Positions 1-10,830 of a DNA stretch of 64,000 bases are shown here, piece after piece; positions within the stretch are counted from its first letter, which is position 1, and the number at the start of each line of letters is the position of its first letter. This stretch comes from Symbiodinium natans (taxonomy: Eukaryota > Sar > Dinophyceae > Suessiales > Symbiodiniaceae). The translations under genes were made by a program, and so were the position numbers. Under the pieces are notes generated by a model. That model was not told the origin of the DNA, ran no database searches, and saw only the letters and a program-made list of their open reading frames with translations. Where the stretch lies: contig CAJNDS010001147.1 in NCBI GenBank assembly GCA_905221605.1, positions 531,512 through 595,511 of the forward strand. Reading direction: 5' to 3'.

Positions 1-241
<241 letters not shown>

Positions 242-477
242 CCCTCCAGACGCATGTCACCGCGCAAAACCGACATGCCGATTTCCTCGGTATTTACAGT
301 GTTTCCTTAAGGTCACATGCCGAAACCCTCGCTGCCGTCGGTGTTTTCGGCTCCTCCACTTTTCGCCTTTTGGGACAGGCCCACAACATCGGTCTTTACA
401 GTGTTTCGCGCGTGTTGCACGCCGGAAACATCGGTATTTGCGGTCCTTTCCTCGTGTTACACGCCGAACACCTCCGT

Positions 478-990
478 GGCCAGAGCATCCATGCCCGCAC
501 GATGATTACGTCCGTGTTACCAGTGCGTGCGATTGGCCAGAGCATCCATGCCCGCACGATGATTACGTCCGTGTTACCAGTGCGTGCGATTGGCCAGAGC
601 ATCCATGCCCGCACGATGATTACGTCCGTGTTACCAGTGCGTGCGATTGGCCAGAGCATCCATGCCCGCACGATGATTACGTCCGTGTTACGCGTCCGTG
701 CGATTGGCCAGAGCATCCATGCCCGCACGATGATTACGTCCGTGTTACCAGTGCGTGCGATTGGCCAGAGCATCCATGCCCGCACGATGATTACGTCCGT
801 GTTACCAGTGCGTGCGATTGGCCAGAGCATCCATGCCCGCACGATGATTACGTCCGTGTTACCAGTGCGTGCGATTGGCCAGAGCATCCATGCCCGCACG
901 ATGATTACGTCCGTGTTACGCGTCCGTGCGATTGGCCAGAGCATCCATGCCCGCACGATGATAACTTCCGTGTTATCACTCGCTCTTTGC
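478..990. repeat. 57-bp minisatellite, nine copies
   Basis: Nine head-to-tail copies of a 57-bp unit starting GGCCAGAGCATCCATGCC. The period is a multiple of three, so frames stay open on both strands (a 19-residue unit DWPEHPCPHDDYVRVTSAC on the plus strand). Copies 4 and 8 share a CGCGTCC variant where the others have CAGTGCG, giving a four-unit higher-order repeat. The ninth copy is diverged. I do not call it a protein gene. Confidence 0.95.
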
Positions 991-1731
991 ACATACCGTT
1001 TGGATCGCTCCGGGCAGGTCGGAGCCGATCCAAAGCACTTCGGACAGTACGAGCACGACCACGCTTGGCTCTTCTGAAAAAAGAAGACGTGAGACGTCTG
1101 CCGAATTTAGAGAAAAATTGTATGTTTTTACGCGCGTGTGATGCTTGCTTCAACTATCGATTGTATCGGTATTTACAATGCTTTCCTCTCTTCTCCAAAC
1201 GTGCGCGCGCGGCCACATACGCCTGCAGCGTTGTTGTTGTTGTTGCCGTTGTTGCTGTCGCTGTATGAGAGACCCTTTCCTTGGGATCCTGAAAGAAACC
1301 GCTTCAGACCAGCTCAGCACGCCAGCAGACCGCCAGTCGCTAAGAGAAAGATAGTCGCAGGTACAAAAGCTAAGATGTTGTTTTGAATCACACTATGTAT
1401 TTGTTTACTAAGGCAACAGTAAAAGAAACAAAAAAAACCACGAGATTTTTGAGGTGTTAACAGCAAGACTGCTATACCTTCCAGGTTCTTTGGCTTTCGG
1501 AGTATAAACGGTCACGCAATTTAAACCGAAGTGCGGTTGCAGATTTATATACATTTTTGCATGCGCGATGTGTTACGTAAAATAGTCGCGTCAATGCTCG
1601 ACAAGTACGATTTTATCGGTACTTGCGGTGTTTTCGGCGTGCACTACTTGTACACAAGTGTGTGGAAGCAAGCAGAAGAGTAGTGTAGACAAGGAGGGTG
1701 TAAATCTTGGGGGGGGTGACCATACATATAA

Positions 1732-1787
1732 TGTATATATATATATATAAATACATAAATAGATATATATATATATATATATATATT
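1732..1787. repeat. AT dinucleotide repeat
   Basis: Two (TA)n runs separated by a short AAATACATAAATAG interruption. Confidence 0.95.
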
Positions 1788-1856
1788 TGGTTCTTATTGT
1801 AAGTGGTAGTATTGTTCTGGAAGTTTTAAATCTTAAGCTTCTTGCATTCTGATGAG

Positions 1857-2577
1857 GTAGCAAATCTTATTAAAGCCCAAACTCAGAAACCTGAACCCAA
1901 GGAAGAGCACCTGGCTTATGAATTCGACCCGGCCAAGAAGAGCACCGCAGAGACCATGCGAACCATGACGCATTCCTCGCCCCCATCGGTGATCTTAAAG
2001 GGAGTTTAGCATGTTGTTTTTGGAGACTGTCAGAGGTTCAGGGGGGGTAGGCGTAAGGCGTATTCTGAAATTAGTTGAAGCTTTACATTTCCATGGGCCT
2101 TGGGGAAGTAAGGTGGCCCACCTCCCCACCCTCGTGGGCGGCTCGGGGCTCGATTTGCTGTCCTACTTCTACGAGAACCATTTCATCTTCCAAAACCCTC
2201 CCATGCAGCTGCTGCCGCTGAAGCGGACGGTGAGCGTGGCAGACGGATCTCTTGTAGATGAGATGGTGTTGTCTCTGAACCACAGCTCCGAAGTAGACTG
2301 GCTGCTGCCGGGGGTGGCCCCGACCCACCGTCCCATCCGTATCCCCTTAGTGGCCAGTGTCACCTTTTCCAAGGAGGAGGGACGCTGGAAGCTCACGGCG
2401 GAGCGCATCTACTGGGATCAGGCCTCGGTTCTTCTGCAGGCGGGACTTCTGGAGCGCCGCAACCTGCCGGTGTCCGGGGTGGAGCAGGCCGAACTGGCCC
2501 TCGGACGCCAAGGATACAACGAGATGCTGAGGGAGGGTGGGGTGGGGGAGAGGTTTCGCCCGCCCATGTCCGGCTAG
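1857..2577 (+). CDS. SnoaL/NTF2-like domain protein, two exons
   Basis: Exons 1857-1988 and 2113-2577 join in phase 0 across a 124-nt intron with GT (1989-1990) and AG (2111-2112). The first exon encodes EEHLAYEF...TMRTMTHSSPPS and the second continues VAHLPTLVGGSG, YENHFIFQNPP, EVDWLLPGVAPTHRPIRIPL and YWDQASVLLQAGLL. This is the pattern of the small SnoaL-like (NTF2-fold) domain found alone or fused to dienelactone-hydrolase-type proteins: a helix ending EEH..EF, the TMT..P..H.PT..GG segment, the DWLLPG.PPT loop and the YWDQASVL..GLL strand. The stop is TAG at 2575-2577. The 5' end is open: 1857 follows an AG, so an upstream exon with the initiator Met is likely. A Met at 2011 opens a shorter frame but lies inside the intron. 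The substrate is unknown. Confidence 0.72.
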
Positions 2578-3101
2578 AGGGAAAAGATCCAGTTGCTGCC
2601 CTCGGAGGAGGCAATTGAAGTCCAGCTTCTGGGAAGCTGGGGGGTTATTCCTGTACAGACTGTTCGCCATGCTTCTCATGGGGTGCGGTCGGGAACTTAG
2701 TAATCATTCCGTAGAGTTACTCAGTTGCCCGACCCTCCTCCAAGCAACAAAGACGAGCCCAGCCGTCCCTGAAACCTTGACATGCCGTCGGAAAGACCCA
2801 TCGCTAAGGGTTGCATCAAAATAGTATATACTTCGGCCTTAAGGGGTCCGAATATGGTAACTAATATGGGCCGTCAGGGCACTCAATGATAAATCTGCCA
2901 GAGAGGATGCGCCCTGTTCGTATATCCCTCACCTTCTTTCACCCTTGAAAAGCTGCAGTGTAACATCTAATCATTCAGACTTATTGAATCTGCAGCGCCA
3001 CGCTTTGAATTAGGCGTGTTGTTCTGCTCTTGGACTCTGCCGGACTTGGGCTTGAAACGTCCTAATCCCTAAATCTTAGACCATAAATCCTAAAAGTCCC
3101 A
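2578..3101. other. Intergenic, no feature seen
   Basis: No convincing coding segment. The end, 3054-3101, has degenerate CCTAAAT-like motifs next to the assembly gap. Confidence 0.5.
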
Positions 3102-3201
3102 NNNNNNNNNNNNNNNNNNNNNNNNNNNNNNNNNNNNNNNNNNNNNNNNNNNNNNNNNNNNNNNNNNNNNNNNNNNNNNNNNNNNNNNNNNNNNNNNNNN
3201 N
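3102..3201. other. Assembly gap of 100 Ns
   Basis: Exactly 100 N, which looks like a default-length scaffold gap, so the true distance is unknown. Confidence 0.99.
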
Positions 3202-4435
3202 CAAGTTTGAGCCCTGTGCTCACGCCGCTGGCAGCGTGCCTGCGCCTGCCCTTGTTCCAGGAGCCTTGGGGAGCAGCGTGCAGAACATAAGCTTGGGGAT
3301 CAGGGGCTTGTCCGAAGCAGCTGCTTGCTTTTGTAATGCTGCAGCAGAAAGGGAGCTGCAACTGTGGAGGCCACTTTCATGCGGTTGTCTTTTAGCTTGT
3401 GTTTAGCAGCCCTAAATGTTGTTCCTTGTTCACAGGAGATTTCGGAGATTTGCGTTGTTTTGCGTTTGTTTGCTATTTTTGCAATGTACTTTTGCTTTTG
3501 TTTGCACGTAGACCTGTTTTGCTGGATTTTGTGCCGGATTGTTTTTTCAAGGTGCCTTGAGATCTGCAAGACTCTCAGAGACTTTTGCTAATTTTTGCGC
3601 CTACGGGCCATGTGTCTTCAACAGATTGCATCTGAGCCGCTGCTCGCTGAGCGCTCTCTTGCCTCAAGCAGCTCCTAGGCCACAGCTTGCGTACTTGCGC
3701 CATGTCTGCCACGTCGGAGCCTGATTTGTTGGCCGAAAAAAGTGCCCAGACATAGTCCGTAGGGTCCATGTTTGTGCTTCCAAGGTGTCGCAAGCCCTTC
3801 GCAACTCGCTCAGCGAAGTACTCAGTGGAGGAGGTTGCCGAGGTCTTCAAGGCCGATTTTTGGCGATGCGAGAGGCTTCACATTCGTTGCGGGGCGCAGG
3901 CGCGGCCGGCCGGTGCGCGGCCGGAGGTGTCCAAGCTCATCCGTGCGCTGCTTGGTGGGCCTAGCTGTGTATGGTTGTAGCAACAGCCATGCGCGGGGTC
4001 AAAGCTTTGGGTGCAAGAAACCAGTCATGCCTTCAGTCAGGTCCTTGGGTTGAGTCTGATATGAACCCTGAGGCAGGAAGTCAGTCTTGTTCTATAGCAA
4101 GTTGTGACGTGGACGGTGAAGCCAGGCAGACGTAGACTGTATTCCTTTTTCTGAACCCGATTGGTGAAAGACCAATGTGTACCTTGACGTTCTGCCTGAA
4201 GGTGCGAAGTGCTTCTTAGACGGTCAGCGACCATTGATTCGTATGGCAGGCATGCCCCAGCTTCGGCGCTCCGGTTGACACAGGTCCTCGCCAGAAGCAG
4301 AAGAACACCTCTTGCGTCCTTCACCCTTTAGGGGACGACCGGTAGTATAATACTGACATTGGCGTGCGGTGATTGGGTGGCGGGTTTCCTGCACCTGTCC
4401 TTTATAACTTTGTAAATTGCCAAAGGGTGAATCCA
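3202..4435. other. No recognisable gene
   Basis: Only short open frames without recognisable domains. A T-rich stretch lies at 3400-3550. Confidence 0.4.
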
Positions 4436-4439
4436 GTCC

Positions 4440-5125
4440 TGATAAAGGGGTTTCCGCAGGGTTTCCGTTCATGTTTGTTAAGCTTCTGGAGGGTTTCCCT
4501 GGGTTTCCCTACAGTTTCGCGAGGGTTTCCGCGGGGTTTCTGAGGGTTTCCGTGGGTTTCCTTAGATTTCGTGCATGTGTTAAAACCTATTGGATGGTTT
4601 TGGTAGGTTCCTCAAGGGTTTCGTGAGGGTTTCCGTGGGATTTCGTGCAGTTTTTGAACTTTCCGGAGGTTTTCCTTGAATTTCTCTAAAGTTTTGTGAG
4701 GGTTTCCGCGGATGTCCGTGGGTTTTGTCAAGTTTTGCCTTGGTTTTTTAAAAGCTTTCAGATGGTTTCCCTGGGGTTTTCTTAAGGTTTGCGGGGTTTC
4801 AGTGGGTTTTGTTAGATTTTGCGTAGGTTTTTGAAGCTCTCGGAAGGTTTTTCTAATGTCTTGTGAAGGTTACCGTGGGTTTTCCATGGTTTTTTACAGC
4901 TTTGAAGGGGTTTCCGTGGGTTTCTTAGGGCTGTGTGAGGGTTTCCGCGGGGTTTCTGTGGGTTTTCTTATATAGGTCGTGCGCAGGTCTTTGAAGCTTC
5001 CAGTTCAGCTTTGTGAGGGTTCCTGCAAAATCTCCGCGGGGTTTCGATTGGTTTTCTCATGCTTTGCACGGCTTTGGAAAAAGATGTTAGAAGCTTCAGC
5101 GAGGGTTTCCATGAGCTTCCATGGC
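4440..5125. repeat. Degenerate GGGTTTCCG(C/T)GGGTTTC array
   Basis: About 690 bp of imperfect GGGTTTCC / GTGGGTTTC words at 10-25 bp spacing with strong strand asymmetry (G and T on the plus strand). Confidence 0.8.
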
Positions 5126-5475
5126 ACCATGGATTTCCTCAGCGTTACTTCAAACTTTGGAATTTGTCACATGATGCGGTCGGCGCTCGTCCAGATAGGC
5201 AAGATGCAAGCGGCGCAGTGTGTCGTGCGGCTTTGCAGCGCTGCCAGGTGAGGTTGTGGAGGTGGATGCTGATGGCAGGGAGAATCAGAAGTGACGCGGC
5301 CAGGCAGCCAGGAGCCGCTGGGGCTAACCCAGCTGTATTTTTCCGCAGGAGTAGGTTTTCCATATGTGCTCCGGGTCTTTGCGCAGGAAATTGTTCCGAG
5401 GCCAGATTCTGGGTCCGCTTTTGTGTGCAAAAGTCACGTCCGCTTGTGCGTGGCCTCCTCGGTAAGCCTCCTTAA

Positions 5476-5735
5476 GTCTTTCCCTTAAGCCCCCCTTGAA
5501 GCCCCCTTGAAGCCTTTTAAGCCCCGTTTGAGCTCCCCTTTAAGCCCCCCTTCAAGCTCCCTTTAAGCCCCCCTTTAAGCCCCCTTTAAGCCCCCTTTTA
5601 AGCCCCCCCTTAAGTCCCCTTTAAGCTTCCCCTGAAGCTTTCCCTTAAGCCCCCCCTTAAGCCCCCTAAAGCCCCCCCTTAAAGTCCCCCCCCTTTAAAC
5701 CCCCTTTAAGTCCCCTTGAAAGCCCCTTCAAAGGG
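5476..5735. repeat. C-rich CCCTTTAAGCCCC array
   Basis: Tandem 12-16 bp words of the type AAGCCCCCTTTAAGCCCC. It is the reverse complement of the G-rich arrays at 9868-10066 and 10286-10570. Confidence 0.85.
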
Positions 5736-6081
5736 TTTTCTCCAAAGCTCTTTTATGGCAGCGCCACCCCTTTAGAGTGTTGAAACAACGGACATCTGCT
5801 GGTCTATCTTGCGAAACACAATGGACACACCCTGCTTGTTACGGCCTCTGCAAATAAGGAGTAAGCTTCTTAAAACTAATGCCTAAGATTGCAGCAACCT
5901 TGCCGGAGGTCGTCAGCATCTCTTCCGAAACTAACGAAGGCTCTTCCTGCCCGATGGATGACATGTCGGACGCGGAGGACGAATCCGAGGCACAGGTGAA
6001 TGATTGGCGCTTCTTGGAGCTGCGAACCACTGACCTTGCAGCTTTGCGAGAAGTGGATGTCTCCGCCTCTTTCTAGTGCGC

Positions 6082-6150
6082 AGGTGCGTCGCAAAATGCG
6101 AGTTGCCAGATTCACAAAACCACCACCATGCAGCCACCGATGCGAATACA
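6082..6150 (-). repeat. SINE-like head fragment, minus strand
   Basis: The reverse complement matches the segment of the SINE-like copy at about 8045-8110 (GTGGCTACATGATGGTGGTTTTG and neighbours). It forms the left outer arm of a foldback with that copy. Confidence 0.6.
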
Positions 6151-6273
6151 TTCAGCACCAGCCAAGGCCGTTCACGAGAAGGTTCACAAGTCCGCCATCA
6201 CAAGTGGGGCATTGTCGTGCCTTAGCACGGGACGTTGCAGGTGTCAACTGTCTTGATCCGAAGTACAAAGTTG

Positions 6274-6372
6274 CCCCATGGTGGTCAGCCAGTGGGGACT
6301 TAACGGCAAGAACAAAGGGTAGGACCAGCCCAGAGCACTCCATGGTGGTCAGCCAGTGGAGCCTCTCCGAGC
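6274..6372 (+). repeat. CCATGGTGGTCAGCCAGTGG repeat, two copies
   Basis: Two copies of CCATGGTGGTCAGCCAGTGG (6274-6315 and 6333-6372). Inverted copies lie at 7651-7760 and 7825-7931, making the inner arms of the foldback. Confidence 0.8.
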
Positions 6373-6399
6373 ACAAGGCGCAACGTTCTTTTGACTTAC

Positions 6400-7077
6400 A
6401 AGAGTCTCGTCCGACGGCCAAAGCAGGCTTGACTGCTTCGTTCCAATCAGAGCCATCAGGTAAACCCAAGCAGGCGGGACCCCACCTGCCCCGCAGGAAG
6501 CGGGAGAGTCTCCCAGTCGAAACTTCGCACTCAAGGCCAAGCAACTATCTCCTTGGTCGGTGAGGGTTGAGGGTTCAATAACTAGAATCAGACCCTCTAT
6601 GCCCAAACCGACAGACATCGGCGAGAAGATGTGAGAGCTTACATCACGCTTGGCCACCTACCGATGGGGAGGTAGTCATGTATGGCTGCTTTGACGCGAG
6701 CAGAGATGTACACCCAAGCAGGCAGGGAACCCCGCAGCAACCCCAAGCACCATGGCTCTCATGAAGGCCAGGATTTGCCTGTACTGCACAACACCTTCGT
6801 CCTTGTACTGAAAGGGGAATAAGGTAACTGCACGCAGGGCCGAAGGATCAGGGTTCTTGGGGGTGCCATGACAGTACATCCAAAACCAGAAGCTGTTGAG
6901 TCGCTGCTTGGTTGGATGTTTGGCTTGCATGAGCCTTAATGGCAGCCCAATGAGCAGTGGCTGCGTCATACCACGCATTTTGGGGACGTTGGGACCCATG
7001 CTTGGTGGGTGTGGTGCTGATCCCTTTCCAATGCGCATCAAAGATAACTCGGTGCTACATGTGTGCTCCCGGCCTCT
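6400..7077. other. Foldback spacer, no gene recognised
   Basis: Contains only short frames without domains. It separates the inverted repeat arms. Confidence 0.4.
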
Positions 7078-7141
7078 TCGACGATTTCGAGTACTGAGTG
7101 CACAGGGTGACCTAGCAGTTCGGCGCGCTGGCTGTGGACAC
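7078..7141 (+). repeat. SINE-like fragment (internal part)
   Basis: GACGATTTCGAGTACTGAG and the following 40 bases match 8162-8215 and, more weakly, 26970-27020. The 3' hairpin and A-tail are absent. Confidence 0.5.
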
Positions 7142-7584
7142 TTCTACGTGGAGATTATGCACCCACTGACTTGGCAGGGAGCCATTCTCCACTTGTAGAA
7201 CAACCTGGCCCTCTTGAGACTCTTGAGGGTCACCCTCGTCTGAGCTTGGCCTGCGGCAGGGCAAGTGGGCTCCCCGCCCGCGTGGATGTTACCTGAAGGC
7301 TCTGATTGGACCAAAGTAGCAATACTATGGAGATCCTTGCACTTCGGCACCAATGTGATGTGAGCCCTCCCATCTCCTTACCGACGTACCTCGCGGGTTT
7401 GGGTTTGGAGGGACCTGATGCGTGCCGATGCGCAGGCCAGCGCCAAGGTTGCGTGGCCTTGTGTGAGATGCCTGGACTGGGAGGTTCCTCGTTGTCATTT
7501 TAAACCCTGTGGCGTTAGGGTTTGGTAACTCGCTGTGGACTCTCCCCGTGGAATCGGTAGCTGCAGCTACTCTCGCCCCCCCTC

Positions 7585-7931
7585 TGGCCGTGCGCGGGCA
7601 CCTCTCTGGGTGGGCACTTGTACGCCAGGTTGACTGGAGAACCCTGTGCTCGGAGCTACTCCACTGGCTGACCACCATGGAGTGCCCTGGGCCGGTCCTG
7701 CTTTGATTGTTCTTGCTGTTAAGTCCCCACTGACTGACCTCCATGGGGCATATGCCCCCTGTGCCGGGCGCGGACACCTCTCTGGGTGGGCACTTGTACG
7801 CCAAGGTGAATGGAGCACCCAAAACTCGGAGCTACTCCACTGGCTGACCACCATGGAGTGCCCTGGGCCGGTCTTGCCTTGATTGTTCTTGCTGTTAAGT
7901 CCCCACTGGCTGACCACCATGGGGCATATGC
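7585..7931 (-). repeat. Tandem pair of about 176-bp repeats, inverted relative to 6274-6372
   Basis: Two units, each starting near GGGCACCTCTCTGGGTGGGC (about 7597 and 7773), followed by the reverse complement of the CCATGGTGGTCAGCCAGTGG repeat and of TTAACGGCAAGAACAA. Confidence 0.75.
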
Positions 7932-8044
7932 ACATCTTTCATCCCCCCTAGGGAGTCTGACTTGCAACATCCTTTCGCCATTGAGTGTCGGTTGTCTGTC
8001 CTTGACAACGAGTACGTGATCCGAACCTCTTCTGATGACCTCGG

Positions 8045-8363
8045 TTTGAATAACCGCTGTCGCACCAGTGGCTACATGATGGTGGTTTTGAGAATCTGGC
8101 AATGTCGCAATTTGCGATTCCCCCACAAGCTCTGTGCTTCCTTGTGAACCGGGACTTCATTGACGACCTCGAGTACTGAGTCCGTGGGGTATCTAGTAGT
8201 TCAGCGCGATTGCTCGCTTTGTTTCTTTGGTGTTTGTTTGCTTGGTGGTTGCTTGTTGTGTCTGGCGGATTGTGTGCGCTGACTTTGTTTCACCCTTTAC
8301 GTCGAGCCCAACAAGACCGGCCTACTGTGCTACTGATGTAGTAAAGAGGCGTCAAAAAAAAAA
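8045..8363 (+). mobile_element. SINE-like retroelement copy with A-tail
   Basis: Shares order and sequence words with the copy at 26792-27194: TGATGGTGGTTTT, TCGCAATTTGCG / TCGCATTTTGCG, GTACTGAG near the middle, and the 3' end CCTACTGTGCTACTGATGTA followed by GTAAAGAGGCG and an A-run (8354-8363). The 3' end can fold as TGCTAC-TGAT-GTAGTA. The tail abuts AACCTGGGTT (8367-8376). No coding capacity. Confidence 0.75.
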
Positions 8364-8464
8364 GATAACCTGGGTTAACCTGGTTGAAACCCAGGGCAAC
8401 CAAAGTTTGATCAAAGTCTGATTGTTTTGAAGCGGGGGGGTGGAGGGGCGCACCCCATTTACTT

Positions 8465-10290
8465 CTTGTAAAGTGGGAAGGGAGAGAGAAGGAACTTTAT
8501 TTTATGTGATTAGAAGAAGAGAGAACGGATTTTTTTCTAAATTCCACACCCCCTTGATTTTTGTTTTTGTATTTGTCATTTGAAAAATTAGAGAAGTAGA
8601 GATAAGATTTTCTGTTCTCAAAGTGGACAGGATGCGTGGAAGCAAGGGAGAAGAGAGAAGGGAATGTATATTCTAAATTTCCCCTCAACTTTTTTGTTTT
8701 TTGTATTTTATAAATCAGAGAAGAAGAGAGAAGAATTTATTCTAAATTCCACCCCCCTTGAATATTCCTTTGTGTTTCGTATTTCGAAGAAAACTCAGAG
8801 AAGAAGGGAGAAGGGAATTTATTCTAAATTCTACCCCCTTCGAATCTTCTTTTGTTTTTTGTATTTCCTTCTTCGAAAATCAGAGGAGTAGAGACGAGAC
8901 AGTTGTTGTTTCTAAAAGTAAAGAGCGGGGGGGTTGGGGGGGGCGCAGCCACCCCCATTTTGCCTGTTGTGAATTGGAAAGAGGGGAGCAGAGAGAAAGG
9001 ACTTTAGTCTAAATTTCACCCCCCTCAAATCTTGTTTTGTTTTTGTATTTCATTGTTCAAAACTCAGAGGGGGGGGCGCAGCCCCCCCCATTTACTTATT
9101 GTAAAGTGGGACGGAGGGGAGAAGAGAGAAGGGACTTTATTTTAACTTATATAGAGACGAGGCAGTTGGAGGAAGGGAGAAGAGAGAATGTGGAGTGGGA
9201 GGAAGGGAGAAGAGAGAAGGGAATGTATTCTAAATTCCACCCCCCTCGAATCTTTTTTGTTTTTGTATCTCATTCTTAGAAAAATCAGAGGAGAAGAGAG
9301 AAGGGATTTTTTTCTAACTTCCATCCCCCCTCGAATCTTGTTTTGTTTTTTGTATTTTTTATTCGAAAAATCAGAGAAGTAGAGACGAGACTGTTCCGGT
9401 TTCTCGAAGACTTTATTTTAAATTACAGACGAGGGAGCGGGAGGAAGGAAAAGCGAGAATGTAGCGTGGGAGGAAGGGAGAAGAGAGAAGGGAATGTATT
9501 CTAAATTCCACCCCCCTCGAATCTTTTTTGTTTTTTGTATTTCATTAAAATCAGAGGAGAAGAGAGAAGAGAATTTATTCTAAATTCCACCCCCCTCGAA
9601 TATTCTTTTGTTTTTCGTATTTCATTCGTCGAAAACTCAGAAGAGAAGGGAGAAGGGAATGTATTTTAAATTCTACCCCCCTCGACTCTTCTTTTGTTTT
9701 TTGTATTTCATTATTCGAAAATCAGATGTTGTTGTTTCTAAGCGGGGGGGTTGGGGGGGGGGCAGCCCCCCCCCAATTGCACGTCAGAGAAGTACAGAAC
9801 TGGTGTATCCACCTTTTCCTTTCTTGTCTTCATCGTTCGAAAGCAGAAGAGTAGGGGTTGGAGAGGGGCTTAAAGGGAGCTTAAAGGGGGGAGCTTAAGG
9901 GGGGGCTTAAGGGGGGCTTAAGGGGGGGCTTAGGCGGGGCTTAAGGGGGGCTTAAGGGGGGGCTTCCGGGAAAGGGGGGCTTGAAGGGGCTTAAAGGGGG
10001 CTTAAAGGGGGCTTGAAGGGGGGCTTGAAGAGGGCTTAAAGGGGGTCTTAAAGGGGGGGGCTGAAAGAAGATGAGAGAAGGGATTTATTCTAAATTCCAC
10101 CCCCCTCGAATCTTGTTTTATTTTCTGGATTTCATTATTCGAAGCCAGAGAAGTGAGACTTTAAACATTATCTTCTTTTCAAGAAGAGAGAGAAGGAAAT
10201 TTATTCTAAATTCCACCCCCTTCAAATCTTGTTTTATTTTTGTATTTGTTTTTTAGATTTCATTATTCGAAATTAGAGAAGTGAGGGGGG
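8465..10290. repeat. Array of about 85-bp GAGAAG / CTAAATTCCACCCCC units
   Basis: At least 12 units in one orientation. Each has GAGAAGAGAGAAGGGA, then TTATTCTAAATTCCACCCCC, then CTCGAATCTTGTTTTG, then TTTTTGTATTTCATTATTCG. CTAAATTCC-type anchors sit near 8538, 8743, 8825, 9009, 9230, 9314, 9502, 9580, 9668, 10091 and 10206. G-run spacers interrupt it. Confidence 0.9.
9868..10066. repeat. G-rich GGGGGCTTAAAGGGG array
   Basis: Tandem 12-16 bp words, the reverse complement of the array at 5476-5735, inserted within the GAGAAG array. Confidence 0.85.
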
Positions 10291-10570
10291 TCTTAAGGGG
10301 GAGGCTTATAGGGGGCGTAAAGGGGGGCTTAAAGGGGGGCTTTAAGGGGGCTTTAAGGGGGGCTTTAAGGGGGGCTTAAGGGGGGCTTAAGAAGGGACTT
10401 TAGGGGGGGCTTAAGGGGGGCTTAAGGGGGGGCTTGAGGGGGCGCTCAAGGGGGGCTAAAGGGGGGGCAAGGGCTTCCCTTTGCCGCCCCCCCCCCCCCC
10501 CAAAGAAACCCCCTTTGCAGGGACCCCTTTGAAGGGGGGCTTAAGGGAGGCTTATAGGGGGGCTTAAAGG
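10286..10570. repeat. Second G-rich GGGGGCTTAAGGGG array
   Basis: Same word family as 9868-10066. Contains a C-run at about 10487-10501. Confidence 0.85.
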
Positions 10571-10671
10571 GGCCCGGTTTAAATTGAACCAGGGTCGAAC
10601 CTGCGTTGAAGTTGAACCTGGATTCTGACCCGGGTTCTGAACCCGGGTTGAACCCAGGTTGAGGGTTGAAA
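10571..10671. repeat. GAACC / GGTTC palindromic cluster, 5' flank of the retroelement cluster
   Basis: Repeated GAACCYGGG and CCCGGGTTC words in alternating orientation. The same motif separates and ends the retroelements at 12864, 14482, 16243, 23690 and 25428. Confidence 0.75.
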
Positions 10672-10830
10672 CCCGAACGGTTTCGCAAAAACTTGCCGCT
10701 GCTTGTTGTTTTAAAAAGGACTCCCGGTGTAAGTCGCTTTTCAAGCCAGAAACAGCAAATCCCATCCGCAGCCTTTTTCAGCCAGCACAGGCAGTCAGGC
10801 CAGTAGAAGGGCCCAACCCCTCCGTGCGCA

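Noticed and set aside
478-990. CRISPR-like regular array
   Set aside because: There are no unique spacers between repeats, only contiguous 57-bp units in a eukaryotic genome.
5879-6076. Acidic 65-residue ORF (MPKIAATLPEVV...)
   Set aside because: Overlaps the foldback arm, and has no domain and no clear splice context.
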